This document shows, piece after piece, positions 52,851-61,088 of a stretch of 64,000 nt of DNA. The position numbers and the translations under genes are program-made. Each line of letters opens with the position of its first letter. Positions within the stretch are counted from its first letter, which is position 1. Source of the stretch: CAZMRF01 sp964568735 (GTDB lineage: Bacteria; Acidobacteriota; Polarisedimenticolia; JACPZX01); the NCBI GenBank assembly GCA_964568735.1, contig CAZMRF010000013.1, positions 21,911-85,910 on the forward strand, written 5' to 3'. The notes under the pieces were generated by a model. The model saw nothing but the letters and a program-made list of their open reading frames with translations, was not told the DNA's origin and searched no databases.

Positions 52851-53501
52851 ATGGATGCCGCGGCGCTGGGCTCCCTGATCGGGCGGATGGCGGCCGAGGA
52901 AGGCCTCCATCTCCCCTCCGCAGCGATCCCGCAGCTCGCTACCCACCTGGCCATGACCCTTCGCTGGTCGCGGGCCATCAGCCTGACGGCGATCCGCAAC
53001 CCCGAGGATGCCGTTCGTCGACACGTCCTCGAGTCACTTCAGGCTGCCGGGCACCTGAATCCTCGCGCCGGCGGGCTTCTCGACGTGGGCTCCGGCAATG
53101 GATACCCGGCCCTGCCAGCGAAGTGCCTCAACCCGGAGCTGCGAGTCACGCTTCTCGAGCCCGCGATACGGCGCAGCGTCTTTCTCGAGTCGGTCGTGCG
53201 CGCCCTCGGGCTCGAGGGTGTCGAGGTCCGCCGCAATCGAGTGGATCGAGCGAGCGATCTCCGCGGATATCAGGGAATCGGGAACATCACCATGCGAGGG
53301 GTGAACGCGCTCCAGGAGGTCCTCGATGGCGGATCGGAAGTCCTCCCGGTGGGCGGCAGGATTGTCGTCCTGACGAGCACTCGCAGCGCCGCAGCTTCCG
53401 CGCGACGAACTCCTTCCTCACTCTCGGTTCTCACGATCGAGAGCATCGCGGGCCGGAGCGATGGCCGCATCCTCGTCCTGGAGCGGACCCAGGTCGGCTA
53501 G
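52851..53501 (+). CDS. rsmG: RsmG-like 16S rRNA (guanine-N7)-methyltransferase, divergent
   Basis: About 216 residues. The methyltransferase fold shows the SAM loop LLDVGSGNGYPALPAK, VTLLEPAIRRSVFLESVVRALGL, and the N-terminal WSRAISLTAIRNPEDAVRRHVLES typical of RsmG. RsmG methylates G527 of 16S rRNA. Unusual points: the family's SRA motif reads MRGVNAL, and the Lys-Gly strand expected late in the fold reads VLTSTRS. The activity or target may have shifted. The start is uncertain (GTG 52782, ATG 52839 or ATG 52851). mnmE and mnmG, common neighbours, are absent. Confidence 0.8.
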   Translation: MDAAALGSLIGRMAAEEGLHLPSAAIPQLATHLAMTLRWSRAISLTAIRNPEDAVRRHVLESLQAAGHLNPRAGGLLDVGSGNGYPALPAKCLNPELRVTLLEPAIRRSVFLESVVRALGLEGVEVRRNRVDRASDLRGYQGIGNITMRGVNALQEVLDGGSEVLPVGGRIVVLTSTRSAAASARRTPSSLSVLTIESIAGRSDGRILVLERTQVG

Positions 53502-53758
53502 CGCTGTGCGATGAGGCTGAGGGAAGGCCAGAGCAAATATCTAAAGATTGTTTTTTACTTGTTATAAGAATCTAGAATCCGGCTGAAACAGGGCCCTGGG
53601 TAGGGGGCTGCGAGTCGCCAGGTCTCCGGACCGCCTCGTGCGAAGCCAGCCAACGTGATGCGCATGCTTCCCCTACCACCCGACCGAGATCCCTCAGTTG
53701 GTTTGCCCGGAGGGGCCTCAAGAGCCGTCTCGCGCCTCCCACCCTCTCGCCCACCAGC

Positions 53759-53774
53759 TGTTTCACGTGGAACA
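53759..53774. promoter_or_regulatory. parS: parS centromere site 1
   Basis: TGTTTCACGTGGAACA, one position from a perfect palindrome of the universal chromosomal parS. It is 20 bp from the second site and just upstream of parA. ParB-CTP clamps load here. Confidence 0.88.
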
Positions 53775-53794
53775 TCCCCGACCGGTGAGGTTCC

Positions 53795-53810
53795 TGTTTC
53801 ACGTGAAACA
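53795..53810. promoter_or_regulatory. parS: parS centromere site 2
   Basis: TGTTTCACGTGAAACA, a perfect match to the universal parS palindrome. It lies 158 bp before the parA start and about 4.5 kb from the predicted oriC. Confidence 0.95.
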
Positions 53811-53968
53811 AACCAGACAGAATCGGAAGACGCCGGGCGGCTATTCCGGTCTCCGGACTTGTGGTAGGCTGCGCCGCCCGGATCGACCAGCAAGCCTCGC
53901 CCGCAGTTCCGGCCGACTCGACCAGGGTCCGCCGGCCCACTCGGAACGCCCAACCTACGGGACTTCTG

Positions 53969-54730
53969 ATGGCTCGAGTCATCGCGATCGCGAACCAGAA
54001 GGGAGGCGTCGGGAAGACCACGACGGCGATAAACCTCGGCGCGGCGCTGGCCGTGGCCGAGAAAAGAACCCTCGTCGTGGATATCGATCCGCAGAGCAAC
54101 GCGACCCGGGGGCTCGGCTTTGGTCCTGATCCCGAGCGCGCCTCGGTCTACGACTGCATCCTCAACGGGTCGGACGAGCCCGCGGGGGTCATCCTCGCGA
54201 CCAGGCTCCCCCGCCTCGAGCTCCTCCCATCGGAGCGCGACCTGTTCGGCGCGGAGCTGGAGCTGGTCGCGGCCGAGCGCCGCGAGTTCCGTCTGGAGCG
54301 CGTGGTCGAGCGGATCCGCGCAGGCTACGACTACATCCTCATCGACTGCCCCCCCTCCCTGGGCCTCCTCACGCTCAACGCGCTCGTGGCGGCGGAATCG
54401 CTCCTGATCCCGGTCCAATGCGAGTACCTCGCCCTCGAAGGCCTCTCCGACGTGCTCGCCACGTGGAAGCGTGTCGCCGCGACCCTGAATCCGCGCCTTC
54501 GGCTGGAGGGCGTCCTGCTCACGATGTTCGACGACAGGACGAACCTCGCCCGACAGGTCGTCGATGAAATCCGAAACCATCTCGGCAGCCAGGTCTTCAA
54601 GACCATCGTTCCCCGGAATGTGCGCCTGGGAGAGGCTCCCAGTCACGGGCTGCCCATCGTGTCGTACGACATTCGATCCAAGGGGGCCGAAGCCTATCTC
54701 GGGCTGGCCCGGGAGATCGTGGAGAGATGA
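53969..54730 (+). CDS. parA: Chromosome partitioning ATPase ParA (Soj)
   Basis: 253 residues. The deviant Walker A motif is QKGGVGKTTTAINLG (residues 10-24), then VVDIDPQSNATRGLG, IDCPPSLGLLTLNAL and PVQCEYLALEGLS. It is a DNA-gated ATPase that moves the ParB-parS complex after replication. ATG 53969 gives the normal short N-terminus; the frame is open back to 53861. It overlaps parB by 4 nt (ATGA). Confidence 0.95.
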   Translation: MARVIAIANQKGGVGKTTTAINLGAALAVAEKRTLVVDIDPQSNATRGLGFGPDPERASVYDCILNGSDEPAGVILATRLPRLELLPSERDLFGAELELVAAERREFRLERVVERIRAGYDYILIDCPPSLGLLTLNALVAAESLLIPVQCEYLALEGLSDVLATWKRVAATLNPRLRLEGVLLTMFDDRTNLARQVVDEIRNHLGSQVFKTIVPRNVRLGEAPSHGLPIVSYDIRSKGAEAYLGLAREIVER

Positions 54731-55581
54731 ACAGGAGACGCGCGCTGGGAAAGGGCCTGGGGTCGATACTCCCGGAGATGCCTCCACCTACACGGGAGGA
54801 AGATCTCAGGCTGCTGAATACCGAGTCCATCGTGCCCAATCCCCTTCAACCCCGCCAGGATTTCGGGGAAGAGTCGCTGGAGGCACTGGCGGAATCGATC
54901 CGAAGGGAGGGAATCCTCCAGCCGATCCTCGTCAGGGAGCGCGGGGGGAGCTACGAGCTCATAGCGGGTGAGCGCCGCTGGCGGGCGGCACTCAAGGCGG
55001 GGCTGAAGCGAATCCCCGCCCAGGTGCGAGGGGTTGATGACAGGGAGGCGCTGGAGCTCGCCATGGCGGAGAATCTCCAGCGAGAAGACCTGGACCCGAT
55101 CGAAGAAGCTCGCGGATACCAGGAGATGGCAGAGAAATTCGATCTCAAGCACGAAGCCATCGCCAGCATCGTGGGCCGGAGCCGGCCTGCGGTTACCAAT
55201 GCCGTGCGCCTGCTCAGGCTGCCCGGCGACCTGCAAGCACAGGTCAGGAGTGGTGCCCTGACCCGTGGCCATGCGCTCGCGCTCCTCGCACTGGACGAAC
55301 CCGCTGCGATGCGCAAACTTGCTGAGCAGTTCGTGCGTGACTCGATGAGCGTCCGCTCGGCCGAGGAGGCTGTGCGGGGGAACGGAAGGCCGGGGAGCAG
55401 GAAACACGCCCCGCCGCTCGATCCCAACGTCAAGGCGGCGCAGGAGAGACTCCAGAGCCGTCTCGGAACCCGGGTGAACATACATTGCTCGCCGAAGGGG
55501 AAGGGGCGGATGGAGATCCAGTTCAACAGCCAAGAGGAGCTCTCGAGACTCTTTGATGGAATGATGACTGGTCGGTATTGA
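54727..55581 (+). CDS. parB: Chromosome partitioning protein ParB (Spo0J)
   Basis: 284 residues. The N-terminus RRALGKGLGSILPE resembles the ParA-activating peptide. The CTPase/ParB core has NPLQPRQDF, GERRWRAALKAG and MAENLQREDLDPIEEARGY. A helix-turn-helix (IVGRSRPAVTNAVRLLRLP) recognises parS, and a C-terminal dimerisation region ends it. The two parS sites lie immediately before parA. Confidence 0.95.
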   Translation: MNRRRALGKGLGSILPEMPPPTREEDLRLLNTESIVPNPLQPRQDFGEESLEALAESIRREGILQPILVRERGGSYELIAGERRWRAALKAGLKRIPAQVRGVDDREALELAMAENLQREDLDPIEEARGYQEMAEKFDLKHEAIASIVGRSRPAVTNAVRLLRLPGDLQAQVRSGALTRGHALALLALDEPAAMRKLAEQFVRDSMSVRSAEEAVRGNGRPGSRKHAPPLDPNVKAAQERLQSRLGTRVNIHCSPKGKGRMEIQFNSQEELSRLFDGMMTGRY

Positions 55582-55607
55582 ATATTCTGTGGAATGACAA
55601 GTAATTA

Positions 55608-55625
55608 GAGGGGAGCCGCCCCCTC
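55608..55625 (+). terminator. Hairpin after parB, possible terminator or processing site
   Basis: GAGGGG/CCCCTC stem with a short loop, 26 nt after the parB stop. No T-tract follows, so intrinsic termination is doubtful. It could separate parAB from the bactofilin gene. Confidence 0.3.
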
Positions 55626-55658
55626 AGACAACCTGCCAGTGGCGAAGGAGACGCACCT

Positions 55659-56135
55659 ATGAAGTTCGGGAACCGCCAGGCCGACGTGACGACCACCCCC
55701 GTGAAGAGCCGATCCAGCGGCGAGATCAGCGCCTTCTTCGGAGAGGGGACTGAAATCCAGGGAGATCTCCGCTTCAGGGAGACGGTGCGCGTCGATGGGA
55801 CCGTGCGTGCCACGATCCACAGCGAGGGCGAGCTGATCGTCGGCCCGAAAGGGCTCGTCGAGGGCGAAATCACGGTCACCTCGTTGACCATCAGCGGGAG
55901 GATCAAAGGCAACCTGCGAGTCAAGGAGCGGCTGGAAATCCACCCCGGGGGCCGTGTGGAAGGAGAGGTTCTTCTCGGGAGGCCCGGCCTCGTGGTCCAC
56001 GATGGCGGGATCATGGAGGCTCGCGTGCAGATGGGAACGATCAAGGAGCTCGAGGCGGCTCGCGCGCAGGCAGGCGCGGGAGAGGACGAAGAGCGCCACG
56101 AGAAGAAGGCCGCGGCCATCGCCGGGGCGGTTTGA
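55659..56135 (+). CDS. Bactofilin-family cytoskeletal protein
   Basis: 158 residues. The central beta-helix (about 28-125) shows the hydrophobic/glycine rhythm of bactofilins: FFGEGTEIQGDLRFRETVRVDG, GELIVGPKGLVEGEITV, ISGRIKGNLRVKERLEIHPGGRVEGEV. Polar tails flank it. Bactofilins polymerise without nucleotide on the inner membrane and position proteins, including ParABS in myxobacteria. Its place right after parAB fits such a role, though this is inference. AAGGAG lies 8 nt before the ATG. Confidence 0.9.
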   Translation: MKFGNRQADVTTTPVKSRSSGEISAFFGEGTEIQGDLRFRETVRVDGTVRATIHSEGELIVGPKGLVEGEITVTSLTISGRIKGNLRVKERLEIHPGGRVEGEVLLGRPGLVVHDGGIMEARVQMGTIKELEAARAQAGAGEDEERHEKKAAAIAGAV

Positions 56136-56292
56136 CGGCCCGGGAAACACTGTACTATCCTCGGCCGCTTCGAGGCCGGGTAACCCCCCTGATCATTCAA
56201 GTGTTCTCCCTTCGTTTCGCCTCGAGCGGAGCGATGGGGGGCGCTTCGCCCTGACGGGCTGCCAGGCTTCGCCACGAACGGAGTACGCGAAC

Positions 56293-56832
56293 TTGGCAGC
56301 GACCACGGCGCGGCGCTACGCGCAGGGGATCTTCAGCGTTCTCGACAGGCCGGAGGCCGCGGAGCGCGTCGGGAGGGACCTCAGCTCATTCCGGAGGATC
56401 CTTCTTGAACTGCCCTCGATGGGCCGGACGCTGCTCCACCCCGGAGTGCCGGAAGCGCGCCGCCGGGAGCTGCTCGACGGACTCTTCGAGCACCTGGATG
56501 CCCACCCGGTCAGCCGCGGGACCCTCGCCCTTCTCATCGAGAGGCGGGAGCTGCGGCTCCTCGGGCCGCTCCTCGAGGCGCTCTCCAGGCTGTCCGAGGA
56601 GAAGCTGAACGTAGCCGCCGCGGAGGTCACGACCGCGCGGCCGCTCGGCAACGGAGAGCGGCCCGCGTGGGAGACGGCCCTCGCCAGGGTGGCCGGCAAG
56701 CCCGTGCGCATCCAATTCCATACGGACTCCTCGCTCATCGGCGGCGCGGTGGCGCGCATCGGGTCTGTCCTGTACGACGGCAGCGTGCGCGGGTCCCTGG
56801 CGCGGATCCGGCAGAGCCTTCTCGGAGAGTGA
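56293..56832 (+). CDS. atpH: ATP synthase F1 subunit delta
   Basis: 179 residues beginning LAATTARRYAQGIFSVL and ending IGGAVARIGSVLYDGSVRGSLARIRQSL, the two conserved ends of the delta (OSCP) subunit. It links F1 to the peripheral stalk. TTG at 56293 is the likely start: GGAG is 8 nt upstream and the family start ARRYA follows. A weak promoter (TTGACG 56132-56137, TACTAT 56153-56158, short 15-bp spacer) overlaps the bactofilin stop. The F0 genes a, c and b, usually upstream, are not here. Confidence 0.92.
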   Translation: MAATTARRYAQGIFSVLDRPEAAERVGRDLSSFRRILLELPSMGRTLLHPGVPEARRRELLDGLFEHLDAHPVSRGTLALLIERRELRLLGPLLEALSRLSEEKLNVAAAEVTTARPLGNGERPAWETALARVAGKPVRIQFHTDSSLIGGAVARIGSVLYDGSVRGSLARIRQSLLGE

Positions 56833-56835
56833 CGG

Positions 56836-58356
56836 ATGGCAACCATCAAGGCTGACGAGATCATCGAGCAGCTTCGCAGGCAGATCGAGGGAATCGAGCG
56901 CGACATCGACATCCAGGAGGTCGGCAGCGTCATCGCCGTCGGCGACGGCATCGCGCGCATTCACGGCCTCGAGAAGGTGATGTACGGCGAGCTCCTCGAT
57001 CTTCCTCACGGCGTCGTCGGCCTCGCCCTGAACCTCGAGGAGGATCAGGTCGGCGCCGTCCTCCTGGGGGAGAGCAAGCTCATCCTGGAAGGCGATACCG
57101 TCAAGAGGACGGGCCGCATCATGGAGGTCCCGGTGGGGGAGGCCCTCGTGGGCCGCGTCGTGGACCCGCTGGGCCAGCCGCTGGACGGGAAGGGGCCGGT
57201 CGAGACGACCCAGTTCTTCCCCGTCGAGAGGATCGCCCCCGGGGTCGTGGATCGGACCCCGGTGAAGGAGCCCCTCCAGACAGGGCTCAAGGCGATCGAC
57301 GGGATGATCCCCATCGGCAGGGGACAGCGCGAGCTGATCATCGGAGACCGCCAGACGGGAAAGACGGCGCTGGCCATCGACGCGATCATCAATCAGAAGG
57401 AGACCGGGGTCATCTCCATCTACGTGGCGATCGGCCAGAAGCAGTCCACGATCGCCCAGGTCATCAAGCGCCTGGAGGAGCACGGAGCGATGAGCCACAG
57501 CGTGGTGGTCGTCGCCGCGGCCGCGGCTCCGGCTCCCCTGCAGTACCTCGCGCCGTACGCGGGCTGCGCGATGGGGGAGTACTTCCGCGACAACGGCGGC
57601 CATGCCCTGTGCGTTTACGACGACCTCTCGAAGCACGCGGCGGCCTATCGCGAGATCTCGCTCCTCCTGAGGCGGCCGCCCGGGCGCGAGGCCTACCCCG
57701 GAGACGTCTTCTACCTGCACTCGCGGCTCCTGGAGCGCGCGGCCAAGCTCAGCCCGGAGCTCGGCGGCGGAAGCCTCACAGCGCTGCCCATCATCGAGAC
57801 CCAGGCAGGCGACATCTCGACCTACATCCCCACGAACGTCATCTCCATCACCGACGGGCAGATCTTCCTGGAAGCCGACCTCTTCTACGCGGGCGTCCGC
57901 CCCGCGGTGAACGTGGGCCTCTCGGTGAGCCGCGTGGGTGGCAACGCCCAGATCAAGGCGATGAAGCAGGTGGCCGGAACGCTCCGCCTCGAGCTGGCGC
58001 AGTACAGGGAGATGGCGGCCTTCGCCCAGTTCGGATCGGACCTGGACAAGGCCACGCAGGCCATGCTCAACCGCGGGGAGCGGCTTGTCGAGATCCTCAA
58101 GCAGCCGCAGTACGATCCGCTTCCCGTCGAGAAGCAGATCTGCATCATCTACGCCGCCACCAACAGGTTCCTGGACACCGTACCCGTCTCGGGCGCGAAG
58201 GACTTCGAGGCGGCCCTCTACCGCTACCTGGACACTCAGGCTCCGGGAATCCTCGCCGCCATCCGTGAAAAGAAAACACTCGACGATCAGCTCAAGCAGC
58301 AGCTCAACGACTCCCTGAAGGCCTTCAAGGAGCAGCACGCGGCCACTGCCGCCTGA
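56836..58356 (+). CDS. atpA: ATP synthase F1 subunit alpha
   Basis: 506 residues. The P-loop is GDRQTGKTALAID, with DEIIEQLRRQIEG at the N-terminus, and VGLSVSRVGGNAQIKAMKQVAG is the alpha signature region. It is the non-catalytic nucleotide-binding subunit of F1. It starts 3 nt after atpH. Confidence 0.96.
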   Translation: MATIKADEIIEQLRRQIEGIERDIDIQEVGSVIAVGDGIARIHGLEKVMYGELLDLPHGVVGLALNLEEDQVGAVLLGESKLILEGDTVKRTGRIMEVPVGEALVGRVVDPLGQPLDGKGPVETTQFFPVERIAPGVVDRTPVKEPLQTGLKAIDGMIPIGRGQRELIIGDRQTGKTALAIDAIINQKETGVISIYVAIGQKQSTIAQVIKRLEEHGAMSHSVVVVAAAAAPAPLQYLAPYAGCAMGEYFRDNGGHALCVYDDLSKHAAAYREISLLLRRPPGREAYPGDVFYLHSRLLERAAKLSPELGGGSLTALPIIETQAGDISTYIPTNVISITDGQIFLEADLFYAGVRPAVNVGLSVSRVGGNAQIKAMKQVAGTLRLELAQYREMAAFAQFGSDLDKATQAMLNRGERLVEILKQPQYDPLPVEKQICIIYAATNRFLDTVPVSGAKDFEAALYRYLDTQAPGILAAIREKKTLDDQLKQQLNDSLKAFKEQHAATAA

Positions 58357-58366
58357 GAGCCGGCAC

Positions 58367-59224
58367 GTGCCCAATCTTCGCGACATACGGCGCAGGATCC
58401 GCAGCGTCAGGAATACGCAGCAGGTCACGCGCGCCATGAAGATCGTGGCCGCCGCCCGCCTGCGGAAGGCCCAGGACAGGATTCTCGCGACGCGTCCCTA
58501 CGCCCAGCGGATGAACGAGGTGCTCTCCTCGCTCGCCAGCCGGACCAGCCCCGAGCATCACCCCCTGCTGAGCGCCAGGGAGGAAAACCGCGTCGAGCTC
58601 GTCGTCATCGCCGCCGACAAGGGATTCTGCGGCGGGTTCAACACGAACATCATCAAGAGGGCGACGCAGTTCCTTCGGGAGGAAGGGGACAGGGTCCGGT
58701 CGCTCCACCTCGTGGGCAAGAAGGCGGTCGACCACTTCAAGAAGCTCGACTACCCGATCTCCGGCCGCTACGTGGACATTTTCCGCAAGATCGAGTACGC
58801 GCACGCGGCCCGCATCGCTGCGCACGTCTCGGAGCGTTTCATCAGCGGCGAGCTGGACGCGGTCTACCTCGTCCACAACGAGTTCAAGTCCATCATCCAG
58901 CAGCGCGTCGTCGTCGAGAAGCTGCTCCCCATCGAGCGCGTGGAGCCGAAAGAGCAGCTCCAGGACTACATCTACGAGCCCGATGCGAGGTCGCTCTTCG
59001 AGACGCTTCTTCCGAGGCACCTCGAGTACAAGACCCTGCGGGCGCTGCTCGAGTCGACGGCGGCCGAGCTTGCGGCGCGCATGTCGGCGATGGAAACCGC
59101 GACGCGCAACGCGGGCGAGCTGATCCAGCAGCTTACGCTCAACATGAACCGTGTGAGACAGGCGGCCATCACCAGCGAGATCATCGAGGTGGTCAGCGGC
59201 GCGCAGGCGCAGACCGCCGTTTAG
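58367..59224 (+). CDS. atpG: ATP synthase F1 subunit gamma
   Basis: 285 residues. The N-terminal helix is NLRDIRRRIRSVRNTQQVTRAMKIVAAARLRKAQ and the C-terminal helix ends with ELIQQLTLNMNRVRQAAITSEIIEVVSGA, the two strands of the rotor coiled coil. GTG start, 10 nt after atpA; atpD follows after 11 nt. Confidence 0.95.
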   Translation: MPNLRDIRRRIRSVRNTQQVTRAMKIVAAARLRKAQDRILATRPYAQRMNEVLSSLASRTSPEHHPLLSAREENRVELVVIAADKGFCGGFNTNIIKRATQFLREEGDRVRSLHLVGKKAVDHFKKLDYPISGRYVDIFRKIEYAHAARIAAHVSERFISGELDAVYLVHNEFKSIIQQRVVVEKLLPIERVEPKEQLQDYIYEPDARSLFETLLPRHLEYKTLRALLESTAAELAARMSAMETATRNAGELIQQLTLNMNRVRQAAITSEIIEVVSGAQAQTAV

Positions 59225-59235
59225 GGGGGGGAGTC

Positions 59236-60654
59236 ATGGGAGCCATCGGTCGAGTCATTCAGGTCATCGGGCCCGTCGTGGACCTCGAGTTCGCCGCCGG
59301 GCATCTTCCCCCCATCCACAACGCCGTTCACATCCAGAACACGGCGGGCAAGGGCTCCGTGGATATCGACGTGACGGTCGAGGTCCAGCAGCACCTCGGT
59401 GAGGGGCGGGTCAGGACCATCGCGATGGAGCCCACGGACGGCATGCAGCGCGGCATGAAGGCCGAGGATCTCGGCGGCCCCATCACCATCCCCGTGGGCC
59501 CGAAGGCCCTCGGCAGGGTCATGAACGTCCTGGGCAAGCCCGTGGACAAGATGGGACCCATCGACAGCGAGCACCGGCTTCCGATCCACCGGGAGGCGCC
59601 GCGGCTGGATGAGCAGAACACCAAGGTCGAGATGTTCGAGACCGGCCTCAAGGTCGTCGACCTCCTGCAGCCCTTCATGAAGGGGGGGAAGATCGGCCTC
59701 TTCGGCGGGGCGGGAGTCGGCAAGACCGTTCTCATCATGGAGTTGATCCACAACGTCGCCACGAAGCACAGCGGGGTCAGCGTCTTCTCCGGCGTCGGCG
59801 AGCGAACGCGCGAGGGCAACGACCTGTGGCTGGAGATGAAGGAGTCGGGGGTCCTCAAGAACAGCGCCCTCATCTACGGCCAGATGACCGAGCCGCCGGG
59901 CGCCAGGCTGCGCGTCGGCCTCAGCGGTCTCACGATGGCCGAGTACTTCCGCGACATCGAGGGGCGCGACGTCCTGCTCTTCATCGACAACATCTTTCGC
60001 TTCACGCAGCCGGGCTCCGAAGTGTCGGCGCTGCTCGGCCGCATGCCGTCGGCCGTGGGCTACCAGCCGACGCTCGCGTCCGAGATGGGGGAGCTCCAGG
60101 AGAGGATCACCTCCACTCTGAAGGGGTCGATCACGTCCGTGCAGGCCATCTACGTCCCCGCGGACGACTACACCGACCCGGCCCCCGCGACGACCTTCGC
60201 CCACCTCGACGCCAACACGAACCTCTCGCGGCAGATCGCGGAGCTGGGGATCTACCCCGCCGTGGACCCTCTCGCTTCGACCTCCCGCATCATGGATCCG
60301 CGCATCCTCGGCGCTGAGCACTACAACACGGCACGGGCGGTCCAGATGGTCCTCCAGCGCTACAAGGACCTCCAGGACATCATCGCCATCCTCGGAATGG
60401 ACGAGCTCTCCGAAGAAGACAAGATCAGCGTCGCCCGCGCGCGCCGGATCCAACGCTTCCTGTCCCAGCCCTTCTTCGTCGCCGAGCAGTTCACCGGACT
60501 CCAGGGGCGCTACGTGGAGATCAAGGACACGATCCGCGGCTTCCGCGAGATCGTCGACGGGAAGCACGACGACCTGCCCGAGCAGGCCTTCTACATGGTC
60601 GGCACCATCGAGGAGGCCCGCCAGCAGGCCGAGAAGATGAGGGATGCCGCCTAG
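59236..60654 (+). CDS. atpD: ATP synthase F1 subunit beta
   Basis: 472 residues. The catalytic P-loop is GGAGVGKTVLIMEL, with SGVGERTREGNDL, ALTGLTMAEY-like GLSGLTMAEYFRD, DNIFRFTQPGSEVSALLGRMPSAVGYQP and ILGMDELSEEDK. It is the catalytic subunit. GGGGGGAG is upstream of the ATG. Confidence 0.97.
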   Translation: MGAIGRVIQVIGPVVDLEFAAGHLPPIHNAVHIQNTAGKGSVDIDVTVEVQQHLGEGRVRTIAMEPTDGMQRGMKAEDLGGPITIPVGPKALGRVMNVLGKPVDKMGPIDSEHRLPIHREAPRLDEQNTKVEMFETGLKVVDLLQPFMKGGKIGLFGGAGVGKTVLIMELIHNVATKHSGVSVFSGVGERTREGNDLWLEMKESGVLKNSALIYGQMTEPPGARLRVGLSGLTMAEYFRDIEGRDVLLFIDNIFRFTQPGSEVSALLGRMPSAVGYQPTLASEMGELQERITSTLKGSITSVQAIYVPADDYTDPAPATTFAHLDANTNLSRQIAELGIYPAVDPLASTSRIMDPRILGAEHYNTARAVQMVLQRYKDLQDIIAILGMDELSEEDKISVARARRIQRFLSQPFFVAEQFTGLQGRYVEIKDTIRGFREIVDGKHDDLPEQAFYMVGTIEEARQQAEKMRDAA

Positions 60655-60683
60655 GAGGCCTGGCGGCGAGGCATGGAGCAAAC

Positions 60684-61088
60684 GTGGCCGACAAAGTTCT
60701 ACTAAGCATCCTCACTCCGGACAGGAAGATCTTCGAGGAGGAAGTCGAGGAGCTCGTCCTCCCCGGCGGTGAGGGATACCTGGGGGTCCTTCCCGGGCAC
60801 GCCCCCCTGCTGACTTCGCTGAAGGTCGGGGAGCTCTCCTTCAAGCAGGCCCAGCGGTGGCAGTACGCCTTCATCGCCTGGGGCTTCGCCGAGGTCCTGC
60901 CGGGGAAGGTCAGCGTCCTGGCCGACGTGGGCGAGCTGGCCGACGAGATCGACCGGGAGCGGGCGAATGCCGCCCACAAGCGCGCTCGCGAGCGCATCGA
61001 GAAGGGTGGCCCCGACATCGACCACGCACGGGCGATGGCCGCGCTGGCTCGGGCCATGGGTCGTATCGCGGTCGCGGGCCGGCAGTGA
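60684..61088 (+). CDS. atpC: ATP synthase F1 subunit epsilon
   Basis: 134 residues. The N-terminal beta-barrel has VLLSILTPDRKIFEEEVEELVLPGGEGYLGVLPGHAPLLT, and the C-terminal helical hairpin ends with RAMAALARAMGRI. It regulates F1 rotation. GTG start at 60684. Its stop overlaps the glycosyltransferase start by 4 nt (GTGA), so the glycosyltransferase is co-translated with the ATP synthase. Confidence 0.93.
   Translation: MADKVLLSILTPDRKIFEEEVEELVLPGGEGYLGVLPGHAPLLTSLKVGELSFKQAQRWQYAFIAWGFAEVLPGKVSVLADVGELADEIDRERANAAHKRARERIEKGGPDIDHARAMAALARAMGRIAVAGRQ

Larger units (their letters stand above)
53502..53968. promoter_or_regulatory. Gene-free parA upstream region
   Basis: About 470 bp without a credible gene. 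Early on there is an AT-rich patch (AAAGATTGTTTTTTACTTG, about 53540-53560), which may end the rsmG transcript. Frames seen on either strand here include translated parS palindromes and are not protein-like. The parA promoter must lie here but no clear pair is seen. Confidence 0.45.

Noticed and set aside
53572..54099. Minus-strand frame of 175 codons before parA
   Set aside because: It contains two FHVKQ words that are translated parS palindromes, and overlaps parA; not a gene.
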